Shown: piece after piece, positions 8,031 to 16,100 of the stretch
Numbering within the stretch: position 1 is the stretch's first letter
Layout of the letters: the number at the start of each line of letters is the position of its first letter
Source of the DNA: an uncultured Methanomassiliicoccales archaeon
GTDB lineage: Archaea > Thermoplasmatota > Thermoplasmata > SG8-5
Direction: 5' to 3'
DNA length: 18,047 bases
Assembly (NCBI GenBank): GCA_938004075.1
Contig: CALKWP010000115.1
Location: forward strand, 1 to 18,047
Program-made: the position numbers and the translations under genes
The notes under the pieces: model-generated
Told to the model about the DNA's origin: nothing
Database searches by the model: none
The model's input: the letters and a program-made list of their open reading frames with translations, nothing else

Positions 8031-9323
8031 ATGGAGAAAGTGTTCACTCAAGTTGCCTTAGACCTGCTGGATTCCAATAGGGCTCTTCAGATAGCCGCGG
8101 AATCTGTGGAAGGTGGAATTGACTGGATAGAGGCAGGCACGCCTCTCATCAAGAGCGAGGGGATGAACATCATACGCCAGCTCAAGGAGCGTTTCCCGGG
8201 AAAGCCAATTGTCGCCGATATGAAGACGCTGGATGTGGGTGGAACGGAAGTGGAAATGGCCACCAAGTCCGGAGCAAGCATTGTCTGCATCATGGGAATT
8301 TCCGAGGATGCTTGCATCAGAGAGGCGGTAAAATCAGCCCGCCAGTATGGCTCAAAAATAATGATTGACATGATGCAGGTGCAGGATAAAATTGCGCGTG
8401 CAAAGGAAGTGGAGAAATTAGGCGTTGACCTGATATGCATTCACGTGAGCATAGACCAGCAGATGGTCGGCGGGAACCCGCTGACCGAACTGAAAAAAGT
8501 GTCAGGCGCAGTCAGCATTCCGGTTGGCGTTGCAGGCGGGATAAATTCCGAGACCGCGCCACTTGCAGTAAAGGCAGGCGCGTCCTTCGTAATCATCGGA
8601 GGCGCCATCACAAAAGCGAAGAATGTGACAAAAGCCACTCAGAGCATCATTAAATCGATTCGGGACATGAAGCCCATATCCACTGCCAATTTCAAGAAAT
8701 ACGGCCCGGAAGAAGTCAGAAAGGCCCTTTCACGCGTTTCCGCGCCCAATGCAGCGGATGCGATGCACACACATGGCTCGATGGTTGGATTAACCCCATT
8801 TCTGGCGAAGAACATGAAAATGATTGGCCAGGCAGTTACTGTAAGGACAATGGATGGGGACTGGGCGAAGGTGGTTGAAGCAATAGAGCACGCAAATTCC
8901 GGCGACGTACTGGTCATAGACGTGCACGGCGGGGAGATGGCGGTATGGGGGGAGCTGGCGTCCTGGAGTTGCAAGGTGAAAGGCATATCCGGCATTGTCA
9001 TTGACGGAACGATCAGGGACGTGGATTCCATCATTGAGATGGGGTTCCCTGCATTCGCCAAGTACCGGCGTCCAGCTGCCGGCGAACCCAAAGGCCTCGG
9101 CGCAATAAATGTCAAGATCTCATGCTGCGGGCAAACCGTTAATCCCGGCGACTGGATAATCGGCGATGAGAGCGGCGTGGTGGTTATCCCTCAGAAGGAT
9201 GCAATGGAAGTCGCGAACAGGGCCAATGACATCATGGAAAGAGAAGAGCGCGTCCGGGAAGAGATAAAGAGGGGCAGCAGCCTTTCCAAGGTGATGGAAG
9301 TCAAGAAATGGGAAGTACGTTAA
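8031..9323 (+). CDS. 3-hexulose-6-phosphate synthase fused to RraA-like domain
   Basis: A 430-residue two-domain enzyme. Residues 1 to about 212 form an OMPDC-superfamily barrel of the HPS type, with ALDLLD, the D-x-K-x-x-D site DMKTLD at 63-68, CIHVSIDQQ at 136-144 and GVAGGI at 166-171. HPS joins formaldehyde and ribulose 5-phosphate. In archaea it commonly runs in reverse to make pentose phosphates. Residues from about 222 on match RraA/HMG-aldolase-like proteins: GDVLVIDVHGGEMAVWGELA at 291-310 and GIVIDGTIRDVDSI at 321-334 with the conserved Arg-Asp. The fusion is known in archaea, often labelled a bifunctional HPS/ribonuclease regulator; the job of the second half is not settled. No formaldehyde-activating enzyme or phosphohexulose isomerase gene is nearby. 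It converges with the helicase gene 48 bases away. Confidence 0.92.
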   Translation: MEKVFTQVALDLLDSNRALQIAAESVEGGIDWIEAGTPLIKSEGMNIIRQLKERFPGKPIVADMKTLDVGGTEVEMATKSGASIVCIMGISEDACIREAVKSARQYGSKIMIDMMQVQDKIARAKEVEKLGVDLICIHVSIDQQMVGGNPLTELKKVSGAVSIPVGVAGGINSETAPLAVKAGASFVIIGGAITKAKNVTKATQSIIKSIRDMKPISTANFKKYGPEEVRKALSRVSAPNAADAMHTHGSMVGLTPFLAKNMKMIGQAVTVRTMDGDWAKVVEAIEHANSGDVLVIDVHGGEMAVWGELASWSCKVKGISGIVIDGTIRDVDSIIEMGFPAFAKYRRPAAGEPKGLGAINVKISCCGQTVNPGDWIIGDESGVVVIPQKDAMEVANRANDIMEREERVREEIKRGSSLSKVMEVKKWEVR

Positions 9324-9371
9324 TAATTACTCCCAACGCAAATAAACCGACAGGGGCGATGGGATATTCAA

Positions 9372-11306
9372 TCAGAATGTCACGCTGACTACATCCTTGT
9401 CCAGCAGATGGATTGCCTGATTCAGTTTGTCCTTGAGCTCTTCATTGTCTGTTGCTCTTCTGACCTGCTCCAGGACATCAATGGTCTGTCGGAATATCCT
9501 TATTATGTCACCTTCCGGAAGGTCATAATCTAGCACAAGCTGCGCAAAGGTATCACCATACGCCCAGGCCTCCACAAGCGGAATCCTTGCGGAAAGCCCG
9601 AAAATGCTGAAATTACGCATAAGGAATGCATTCCCCTCAATGCTCGACATTAATCGGTAGAATGTCTGGCCGCGTTTTGGCCTCTGTGCCCGGAAATGCC
9701 GCGGCTCATATGTTATCGCAGCTGCAAGGCATGCCATCTCCAGCGGTTTCCATTTTTTCCATTTGCTGTCTGCGAAAATCTCGGCTGTGACAAGTTCCTC
9801 GGTGAATATCTTGGTTGTGAACCTTCCTTTCTGAGTCAGATTGCTTCCTTCCAGATGGCCGAGTTTCCTCAGAACGCGGATGCGGTTGTTCCAGGATGCC
9901 CATACATTCACACGCTGGCCCGCGTTTCGCTTTATGAAAGAATCGAAGCTCTTTTCCAATACGGTTTCAATTTCAGCTTCGGAATGCTTGTCTATAAGAT
10001 TCAGTGCTGTGTTGTAAGAAAGCTCGAATTGGGAAAATATCGGAATGCGGTCGGCCTTTGTGAGCTTCTGGATTTCGGAGATATCGTCCTGGAATTTGTC
10101 CACGCAGGCAATGACAATTCCCTTAGTGTCCATGCCCCTTCTGCCTGCTCTACCCGCCATCTGGAAGTATTCCTTTGAATTCACATACCTGTGCCTTGTT
10201 CCATCATATTTTCGTAAGCTGGAGAAGGCTACTGTTCGCGCAGGATAGTTGATGCCGACTGCGAAAGTCTCAGTGGCATAGAGAACGCTAATCAAATTCT
10301 TGCCGAATGCCTCTTCCACAGCCCTTTTCGCTGCTGGAAGCATGCCGGCATGGTGAAATGCCACACCCCGCTCAAGAACTTGGATCAGGATGCCTATGGA
10401 CTCCATCTCAGCGAGTTCCGGGTCAGCAAGATGCTTATCGATAATCTCTTCCATCAGGGGTTCCTTCTGCTTGAAGAAATTCATGTTGTAAGCGGTTTCC
10501 AGGGCTTTGCTCTCGCAATCCTTCCTGGAAAAATTGAAGAACAAGCATGGCAACTGGCCATTTGCATCAAGGTGGCGCACAAGGTCAAGGTGGTTCGGCG
10601 GCTTTCCCTTCTGCCTCCTTTCCTTCCCGCGCCTCTTTCCCTGGGGGCCTTTCGAATCGAATTTTCTATCACGTTCAAGCTGGCCTATCAACTTGGGGAG
10701 CTCTTCCCTGGGGATGACCACGTCCCCGCCCAGATGAAAATTGTGGAATAATGGGACTGCGCGCTTATCGTATTCCACTACCTTGACCTCGTGGCCATGG
10801 ATGGAGCTTATCCAGCTTGCGAACTCCCTGGCATTGGGAATGGTTGCCGAAAGCGCCAGAAAACGAACCCTCTCCGGCGAAAATATTATGGACTCCTCCC
10901 AGACAGTCCCGCGCTCTGGATCATTCATAAAATGAACTTCATCAAGTATTAGAATCCCGACGTCCTGGATGCTCTTGGGATCAGCAAGAGCCATGTTCCT
11001 GTAAACTTCTGTGGTCATGACCAGTATCTGAGCATCCTTGTTTATCGACACGTCACCAGTTAGAATCCCGACATTCTCCTTCCCGAACTGGGCAACGAAA
11101 TCCATGTATTTCTGGTTGGACAGTGCCTTAATGGGGGATGTGTAAACGGAACGCTGGCGGTGGCCAGCATAGAATTCTATTGCATACTCAGCGATTAGGG
11201 TCTTGCCTGTACCTGTTGAGGCGGAAACCACAACTGAATCGCCGTTTGTGATGTGCTCGCATGCCTCTATCTGGAAATCATCGAGGTCGAGCCCGTGAAA
11301 TTTCAT
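9372..11306 (-). CDS. Mtr4/Ski2-like DExH-box RNA helicase
   Basis: A 644-residue superfamily 2 helicase. Motif I is ASTGTGKT at 29-36, SPIKALSNQ at 57-65 is motif Ia, DEVH is at 122-125, and SAT is at 153-155. The second RecA domain has HHAGMLP at 318-324, ATETFAVGINYPARTV at 344-359 and motif VI QMAGRAGRRG at 382-391. A helical DSHCT-like region fills the C-terminus. The pattern is closer to Mtr4/Ski2/HelY than to Hel308. A very basic stretch at about 212-237 (KGKRRGKERRQKGK region) lies between the two RecA domains, and no long Mtr4 arch is present. It is likely an ATP-driven RNA unwinder feeding RNA decay or the exosome, by analogy only. The ATG at 11306 follows a TATA box by 25 bases (leaderless). 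Confidence 0.93.
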   Translation of the reverse strand: MKFHGLDLDDFQIEACEHITNGDSVVVSASTGTGKTLIAEYAIEFYAGHRQRSVYTSPIKALSNQKYMDFVAQFGKENVGILTGDVSINKDAQILVMTTEVYRNMALADPKSIQDVGILILDEVHFMNDPERGTVWEESIIFSPERVRFLALSATIPNAREFASWISSIHGHEVKVVEYDKRAVPLFHNFHLGGDVVIPREELPKLIGQLERDRKFDSKGPQGKRRGKERRQKGKPPNHLDLVRHLDANGQLPCLFFNFSRKDCESKALETAYNMNFFKQKEPLMEEIIDKHLADPELAEMESIGILIQVLERGVAFHHAGMLPAAKRAVEEAFGKNLISVLYATETFAVGINYPARTVAFSSLRKYDGTRHRYVNSKEYFQMAGRAGRRGMDTKGIVIACVDKFQDDISEIQKLTKADRIPIFSQFELSYNTALNLIDKHSEAEIETVLEKSFDSFIKRNAGQRVNVWASWNNRIRVLRKLGHLEGSNLTQKGRFTTKIFTEELVTAEIFADSKWKKWKPLEMACLAAAITYEPRHFRAQRPKRGQTFYRLMSSIEGNAFLMRNFSIFGLSARIPLVEAWAYGDTFAQLVLDYDLPEGDIIRIFRQTIDVLEQVRRATDNEELKDKLNQAIHLLDKDVVSVTF

Positions 11307-11327
11307 GAGAAGGGGAATGGGTTAAGG

Positions 11328-11335
11328 TTTTTAAA
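11328..11335 (-). promoter_or_regulatory. TATA box of the helicase gene
   Basis: TTTAAAAA on the minus strand, centred about 25 bases before the helicase ATG. It predicts a leaderless transcript. Confidence 0.55.
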
Positions 11336-11458
11336 GGATTGGGGGCGGGGCGCAGCCGGGATGCTGGAACGTTCAACCGATTCCACGCCATTTCACCACC
11401 GGCCTTTTCTCGCCGGGATCGAATCCCGCCCAGAACTAAGATCGTCGTGACAAGGTGA

Positions 11459-11644
11459 GACCCGCTGGCCCAGTGGTATTACAGCTATGTTTGCACGCGG
11501 ACATTCGATATGCCCACGAGGGACTGGGTGTATGATACGACATATGCGTACGGATATTATGTATGGATGGAAGCGACGGTTGAAAAAAGTGTTGAATGCT
11601 ATTCTCATCAATCAATACCGCCACATTCGACCATGATGCGGTAA
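11459..11644 (+). pseudogene. Possible protein-gene remnant rich in aromatic residues
   Basis: Between stop codons at 11456 and 11642 this frame encodes about 61 residues, with the first ATG at 11510 (44 residues). The middle reads like real protein, with WYYSYVCTRTFDMP then RDWVYDTTYAYGYYVWMEAT. This Tyr/Trp-rich, beta-strand-like composition is unlike the other frames here and recalls secreted proteins. The same frame continues upstream of the TGA at 11456 with IPPRTKIVVTR, so a single nonsense change could have split an older gene. No ribosome site or convincing promoter was seen, and the family is unknown. It could equally be chance. Confidence 0.25.
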
Positions 11645-11820
11645 CATTCAGTTTGCTGAATCGGCATCATGTGACTCACAGTATTCTACAAGCAATCGGT
11701 GAACGCGATTTCAGAATTCCAGCAACAAATTGCGTTCGCCCCGAATCGACAGTGCATCCTGTAGCGCGATTCGCTCAGAAAGCCGGTAATTCCACCATTT
11801 TGCAATCAATGAATTACCGG
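11633..11820. ncRNA. Array of four consecutive hairpins, candidate structured RNA
   Basis: Four inverted repeats follow one another with little gap. Hairpin 1 (11633-11670) has ATGATGC/GCATCAT outside and ATTCAG/CTGAAT inside, with a TTTG loop. Hairpin 2 (11701-11737) pairs GAACGCGATTT with AAATTGCGTTC: 11 pairs, one of them G-T. Hairpin 3 (11742-11773) pairs CGAATCG/CGATTCG around ACAG/CTGT. Hairpin 4 (11783-11820) pairs CCGGTAATTC/GAATTACCGG perfectly. The strand is undecided: the TATA box at 11850 is nearly symmetric and could drive minus-strand transcription through the array, or the plus strand could be read from further upstream. I recognise no known RNA family (not SRP, RNase P or 5S). 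Confidence 0.4.
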
Positions 11821-11849
11821 AGTACTTTCGGTGACCCCCCCATCTCAGG

Positions 11850-11857
11850 TTTATATA
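11850..11857 (+). promoter_or_regulatory. Consensus TATA box in the non-coding region
   Basis: TTTATATA is the best TATA match in the window, but no long gene follows it. On the plus strand it predicts a start near 11880, leading into the short unit that ends at the terminator at 12019-12060. Its reverse complement is also TATA-like. Confidence 0.55.
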
Positions 11858-11881
11858 CTATCCTGGCGTAATTGGTCTGAG

Positions 11882-11992
11882 GTGAGTGAAATTAGCGGCT
11901 TCAAGGAAACAGACGATTGCTCCTGGGAGGATGTATACATCCTCAACAGGTGCTATGACCAGTTCGGCGATCAATATCCAGTAATAGCGTGA
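11882..11992 (+). CDS. Possible leaderless small protein, 36 residues
   Basis: A GTG-started frame (VSEISGFKETDDCSW, then EDVYILNRC, ending GDQYPVIA) whose start falls within about 3 bases of the transcription start predicted from the TATA box. It is acidic, with two Cys and one Trp, and has no membrane segment. A second GTG frame (11886-11984, 32 residues) overlaps it and cannot be excluded. The family is not recognised, and the palindrome inside may mean that the RNA, not the peptide, is what matters. Confidence 0.2.
   Translation: MSEISGFKETDDCSWEDVYILNRCYDQFGDQYPVIA
11922..11950 (+). repeat. Hairpin with perfect 18-bp palindrome core
   Basis: GAGGATGTATACATCCTC at 11927-11944 is perfectly self-complementary. 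CCTG (11922-11925) and CAGG (11947-11950) extend the stem after a small bulge. As DNA it could be a dimer binding site; as RNA it would fold with a short terminal loop or self-dimerise. Confidence 0.55.
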
Positions 11993-12018
11993 ACATTTTA
12001 GTTCCATATACCATCCCA

Positions 12019-12060
12019 GGGTCAGAGGTCTAGGCCCCTCTGACCCCCCCAATCTTTTTT
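12019..12060 (+). terminator. Hairpin plus T-run terminator
   Basis: A perfect 10-bp stem, GGGTCAGAGG (12019-12028) with CCTCTGACCC (12037-12046), has an 8-base loop. A C-run, AATC and six T (12055-12060) follow. The T-run orients it to the plus strand, ending the unit that begins near 11880. Confidence 0.6.
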
Positions 12061-12084
12061 ATAGATGCCTTTTTATCTGCTCTC

Positions 12085-12100
12085 GCAATACAGGTATTGC
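12085..12100. repeat. Near-palindrome, 7-bp arms
   Basis: GCAATAC (12085-12091) and GTATTGC (12094-12100) are separated by two bases. It lies just before the tRNA-like inverted repeat and near the start predicted from TTTTATCT (about 12071-12078). It could be an operator-like site. Confidence 0.3.
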
Positions 12101-12112
12101 CAGTAAGGTCTC

Positions 12113-12183
12113 ACATGCAGGCGTGATATTTGACTTAAGACCGCCTCAAATAAGAACCATATGTCAAATATACGCCTGCATGT
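12113..12183 (+). repeat. Long inverted repeat mimicking the tRNA-Gly acceptor stem
   Basis: Left arm 12113-12134 and right arm 12163-12183 are complementary over 21 pairs with a single extra G in the left arm, around a 28-base loop. The left arm shares the 13 bases ATGCAGGCGTGAT with the 5' end of the adjacent tRNA-Gly (12206-12218). The right arm shares CGCCTGCAT with its 3' end (12273-12281). Folded as RNA, bases 12117-12180 would carry the same seven-pair acceptor stem and discriminator A as the tRNA, but without D, anticodon or T arms. The right arm also holds AAATATA (12166-12172), the best TATA candidate for tRNA-Gly. Confidence 0.65.
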
Positions 12184-12207
12184 ATTGAATCATTAATGAA
12201 TCTGAAT

Positions 12208-12280
12208 GCAGGCGTGATCTAGTTGGTTAGGATTAAAGCCTTCCAAGCTTTCAGCCCGGGTTCGAATCCCGGCGCCTGCA
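12208..12280 (+). tRNA. tRNA-Gly (anticodon TCC)
   Basis: All 73 bases fold as a standard tRNA. The acceptor GCAGGCG/CGCCTGC has seven pairs, and the D arm is ATCT/GGAT with GG in its loop. The anticodon stem AAAGC/GCTTT carries loop CTTCCAA, so the anticodon is TCC at positions 34-36. The variable region has 4 bases, and the T arm CCGGG/CCCGG has loop TTCGAAT. The discriminator is A73 and CCA is not encoded, as is usual in archaea. No intron is present. A pyrimidine-rich CTCTTTTATT follows and may end transcription. The TATA candidate about 39 bases upstream lies within the preceding inverted repeat. Confidence 0.95.
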
Positions 12281-12330
12281 TACGCTCTTTTATTGCATAA
12301 CCTGATTATGGATTACACACGTTACCTGGA

Positions 12331-13101
12331 CTACTTCATTTTGCGCTTTGAGATGTAACCCATGCCAAGTATGAGCGCCAAAAGGCCCACTAATATGGTA
12401 ATTCCGAAGACCCAATCAGTGTCTCCCTCAATATAGAAGCGGTCATCCAGTATCATGTCGCCAGCGTGAGTGTCGATTGTTCCGTCTCCGTTGAGGTCGA
12501 TGACTATCCTAGTGTCATGCCAGCCTGGTGCCTGTTCTTTTGAAATCCATTCTGTAGATACCTTCGTTGTCTGACTGGCTCCGATTGTCGGGATGATTTT
12601 CTTATCTATTTCGGTACCATCGACAAAGAATTGAACAGTGGCATTTTTGACCTGTACATTGGTGGGATTATTGACATTCGCTTCAATAGTAATAGGAGGT
12701 ACGACATATATTGTTTGTATCTTTTCGTAATATAAAGTGCCAACTGTGCAATTTATGTGAATTTCAAGCTCTCCAGCTTTCTGAGGCGCAGTGATATCAA
12801 ATGTTATTGTTTGGTTTTCAGGTGTGAATGTGCCATTTATAGGCGAAGCGAACAAGGGCGAAGCTCCGGTTGTGTTTGCTGCGGTTATGTACACTTGGTA
12901 GTTCCAGTTCCTGCTCTCCGGGTCAACCATTGTCGCAGAATATGTGCCAGACCTGAGAGTTCCTATGACAGATGGGCCGCTGAGATATACGCGAATATTT
13001 GTTACGTTCGTTTGAGCCTCGGTAATCGGACTCAGAACTATGGCTAAGAGCATTAAGCTGGTTGCGAGTATCATGCAATTTTTTACTATTTTGCTGCTCA
13101 T
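12331..13101 (-). CDS. Secreted membrane-anchored protein, sequon-rich, coupled to aglB
   Basis: A 256-residue surface protein of unknown function. An N-terminal signal peptide (basic start, hydrophobic 9-24) and a C-terminal membrane span (about 230-250), followed by the tail SKRKMK, place most of it outside the cell. Residues about 32-135 and 138-225 look like two beta-sandwich units, the second CARDB-like. The loop IDLNGDGTID at 201-210 resembles a calcium-binding site. Six N-glycosylation sequons are present (N32, N76, N90, N96, N117 and N153), while NNPT is excluded by Pro. The frame is open to a GTG at 13110, but the ATG at 13101 is chosen because it overlaps the aglB stop as ATGA and has a strong Shine-Dalgarno 5 bases upstream. 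It may be a partner or substrate of the neighbouring AglB. Confidence 0.85.
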   Translation of the reverse strand: MSSKIVKNCMILATSLMLLAIVLSPITEAQTNVTNIRVYLSGPSVIGTLRSGTYSATMVDPESRNWNYQVYITAANTTGASPLFASPINGTFTPENQTITFDITAPQKAGELEIHINCTVGTLYYEKIQTIYVVPPITIEANVNNPTNVQVKNATVQFFVDGTEIDKKIIPTIGASQTTKVSTEWISKEQAPGWHDTRIVIDLNGDGTIDTHAGDMILDDRFYIEGDTDWVFGITILVGLLALILGMGYISKRKMK

Positions 13102-16100
13102 CTTATCCACCTCTTCTTCCTTGCATAATAGAATATTAGTAGAGCTGCTGCGACGGAGGCCGCCATAACACCCACATTAGTTATCTGCTCACCGCTCTGT
13201 GTCTCGGAAACGCCCATGCCTGTTGTGGTAAGGTTGGATGAGGAAATCTGTAGCGATGGATATCTGAATATCAAGTTGTTTGTAGAGATAACAGAATTGT
13301 CAATTTGTGAATATCCCACAATCAACACGTTAGCCTGACGGGATGTCTTATTCGCATAAGATGCCAGAGTAACTGGTATGTTTACTGTGGACCCTGAAGC
13401 GACAGAAATATTGACAATCATTGTTCCTGAATTCACTACCTCAGAACCTTGGGCAGCTCCGATTTGAATATCCCACCCATTCAACCTGAGATCGTTGATA
13501 TTTGCTATGTAAAGGGTGATTGTATCCATTCCATTGCCATTATTGACTACCGAGAATTCTGATTTCAGTGAACCGGAGTCAAATATGGGGGATGTCGCTG
13601 ATGGCTGAATGGTAAACGAGTGTGTTTGCAATATGGGGATGCTCATGACATTGTTGTGTCTAATTGTGGTGTCTGTCTGAGATATTGCTGTCAATGTTAG
13701 CTGGTTCTGAGCTGTCTTCGCGGTGGTGGGTATGAATACCTTGACAGATACAGTTGCTTTGTTATTTGTGCCAGGTTCGACCGATATGATGGAATTGCTG
13801 ACTTCCGGAACCCAATCAGGTGTCCCTCCAGTGGCAGATATCAGGTATGTATCCTTGATATTACCCATGTTTTCCACTTCGAAAGTGTAAATATGTGTTG
13901 AGTTAGTCTTAACCTCTTTTATCTGATTCGGGTCGTATGATACGAAGACTATTCTTTCCTCAAACATAGATAATGGCAGGTTTATTTGCTTATCATTTGT
14001 CAGGTCAATGTTAGTTTGTAAAGAATAGGTTACATCCATATCATTTTTGAGCGTATTCATTTGAATGTCAATCGAGTATTTATCCGAAGGTAACCAGGTT
14101 TCATAATAACCCGCATCATCAGTCAACAGTGTTAATGTAACGGATTTTGTGTTTGTGAAATCGATTGATGTTCTGGCATTCTTATTCATTTCGTAGTACA
14201 CAGTCCCATACATTCTTACACCACGAGTTAGATAGAAATCTAATTTTGTCTGGTCAATCTCGATAAGAGATTTTACTAACAAAACAGAATGTGTTGATGG
14301 GTGATGGGCGTATAATGTGTATTCCCCAGGGATAATGGTCAGTGAATAATTTCCATCCATGTCAGTTGACACCGTGTAATTTGCATATTCAGAAGTGAAT
14401 GATATTTCGGTGTTGATGGCAAGGAAATTATCGATAAATACCGTCCCGTGCAATTCTGTTTCAAAGATTTCCCTTGAAAGCGTAATGGTATGATCGAAAT
14501 TTGGCACATTTGCAACAATCCGTTGGTTTTCAGCATAATATCTGAATGCCTTAAGGTACGGTGTTGTTTCGTAATCCACATAATCAACTGAAATCTCAAA
14601 TTCACGGTCTGGAACCAGATATACATCATAAGATCCCTTATCATCAGTTATTACCGAGATCGTGCCATTACCATTTATGTCATTGAACACTATCCGTTTT
14701 AGAGATTGCGAAACGCCTTCATACATTAGAGTACCAGAATATGGAATTCCATTTTTCAAAGTTACTATGTAATTATTGTTGGCACTGCCATCAATAACGC
14801 TAATGTCTTTCATATCCACCATAATTGTATCATTCAATGGATTGACTGCAGTAATTACGTAATTTCCTGGCATGAGATAGTATTCGGCATAATTGGTTTC
14901 CATGTTGAGTTTCCTTGATTCCAATTCATTTCTGAATGTTATATTTGCATTCATTATATTTGGGTCACTTAATGTTATGGAAATTTTTGTCCTCTGGGCC
15001 GCGAACAGATCAAGGATTATATCATCGCCAGAATACAATCCAGTATCGAATACGGTGTCCTCAAGAATCTGGTATACCCTTGTATCATTTCCAATCGTGA
15101 TGTTATGCTTGAAAGATACAGTATACAACCCCGGCAATATGGAACCGGAGTATTTGCCATCTCGTCCCGCCTGGAATGAAGCAGAAGGCAATCCAGCCAT
15201 GTTGCTTATGAAATAGATAGGAATATTCTGTTCCTCCAGGGCTTTATTATCGAGGTATATCGTACCCGAAATGGGTATGAGAATCGGCTCTAAAGCTTGA
15301 ACTATTTCACCTGAGAAGGCCGCGATTGTGTGTACGCCAATATCTACAGTCTCAAATCCTGACTTTTCGATTGTTATGCGATATTGGGTTGTGGATGGTA
15401 ACTGTATTGTGAATTGGCCGATTTCATCAGTAATTGCTTGCGCATAGGTTCCTGATGCTTCTGTAAAGCGAATTCGTGAGTTTTGTAATCCTTCGTTCTC
15501 TCCCTGCTCATGGTCTCCATCGACATCCCAGAAGATGTGGCCGCCAATTGTTGAAGCTGGGCGAGTTACCAGGTTCAGATTGATTACCTTTGATTGGAGT
15601 GATTCCAACGAGTAATACGATCCGTACAACGATGAAGATACCTGGACATGGTAAGTTCCGTAGGGGAGAACTATTGAAAAGTCTCCTTTGTCATCAGTAT
15701 TGGCAGATATGTAAATTCCCAGGTCAACATTGTCAAATACAACCTGTGCTTCGGTGGCGTCTCGTGTTCCAGTACCAACATGTCCAGTAACAAGGCACCC
15801 AAGTTGCAGAGGAAGAAGTACATTTTGGTCTTCATCAAGATAAACCTTACCAAGGTATGAATACACATTGTTGGAGCGAGTGTGAGATACATAAATGAAA
15901 TACTCGCCGTCATTCAATTTTGCTTTGAATTTACCCGAATCGTCTGTGATCAGAACTGTGTCGCTTGGGCCTGCAAATTTTAGAGTTGCATATGGAACAG
16001 GAACTCCATTAAGGGACAAAATTCCTTCAAGGTTGAATGAATCATACAATGTGAGATCCGCAGTATTATTCTGGTATTGGGAGATATCAATCCTCAATGG

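Larger units (their letters stand above)
11880..12060 (+). ncRNA. Short transcription unit, candidate small RNA
   Basis: A consensus TATA box 26 bases upstream and a hairpin plus T-run downstream define a unit of about 180 bases. Inside it is a strong hairpin (11922-11950). GGTCTGAGG at 11874-11882 straddles the predicted start. It matches the left arm of the terminator in eight of nine positions and could compete with it for pairing if included in the RNA. A 36-codon frame starts at the 5' end, so the unit may be a tiny mRNA instead. The family is unknown. Confidence 0.4.

Noticed and set aside
11411..11431. tRNA T-arm-like sequence (CGGGATCGAATCCCG)
   Set aside because: The fifth stem pair fails, the loop starts with A instead of T, and no matching acceptor or anticodon arm is found on either strand. 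It is probably just a small hairpin.
11444..11456. Resemblance of GTCGTGACAAGGT to the 3' region of 16S rRNA
   Set aside because: Only about a dozen bases match with one change, and no flanking rRNA sequence is present.
11596..11871. 91-codon plus-strand open frame
   Set aside because: It runs through all four hairpins, lacks a ribosome site or well-placed TATA box, and has no recognisable motif. It is more likely a chance frame over a structured region.
11858..12052. 64-codon minus-strand open frame
   Set aside because: It starts within the terminator stem and crosses the palindrome and the short plus-strand unit, with no ribosome site seen.
12296..12310. Hairpin CATAA/TTATG downstream of tRNA-Gly
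   Set aside because: Five AT-rich pairs are likely to occur by chance.
11307..12330. Integrated element or insertion sequence beside tRNA-Gly
   Set aside because: No transposase or integrase and no direct-repeat boundaries were found. The tRNA-derived repeat alone is not enough.
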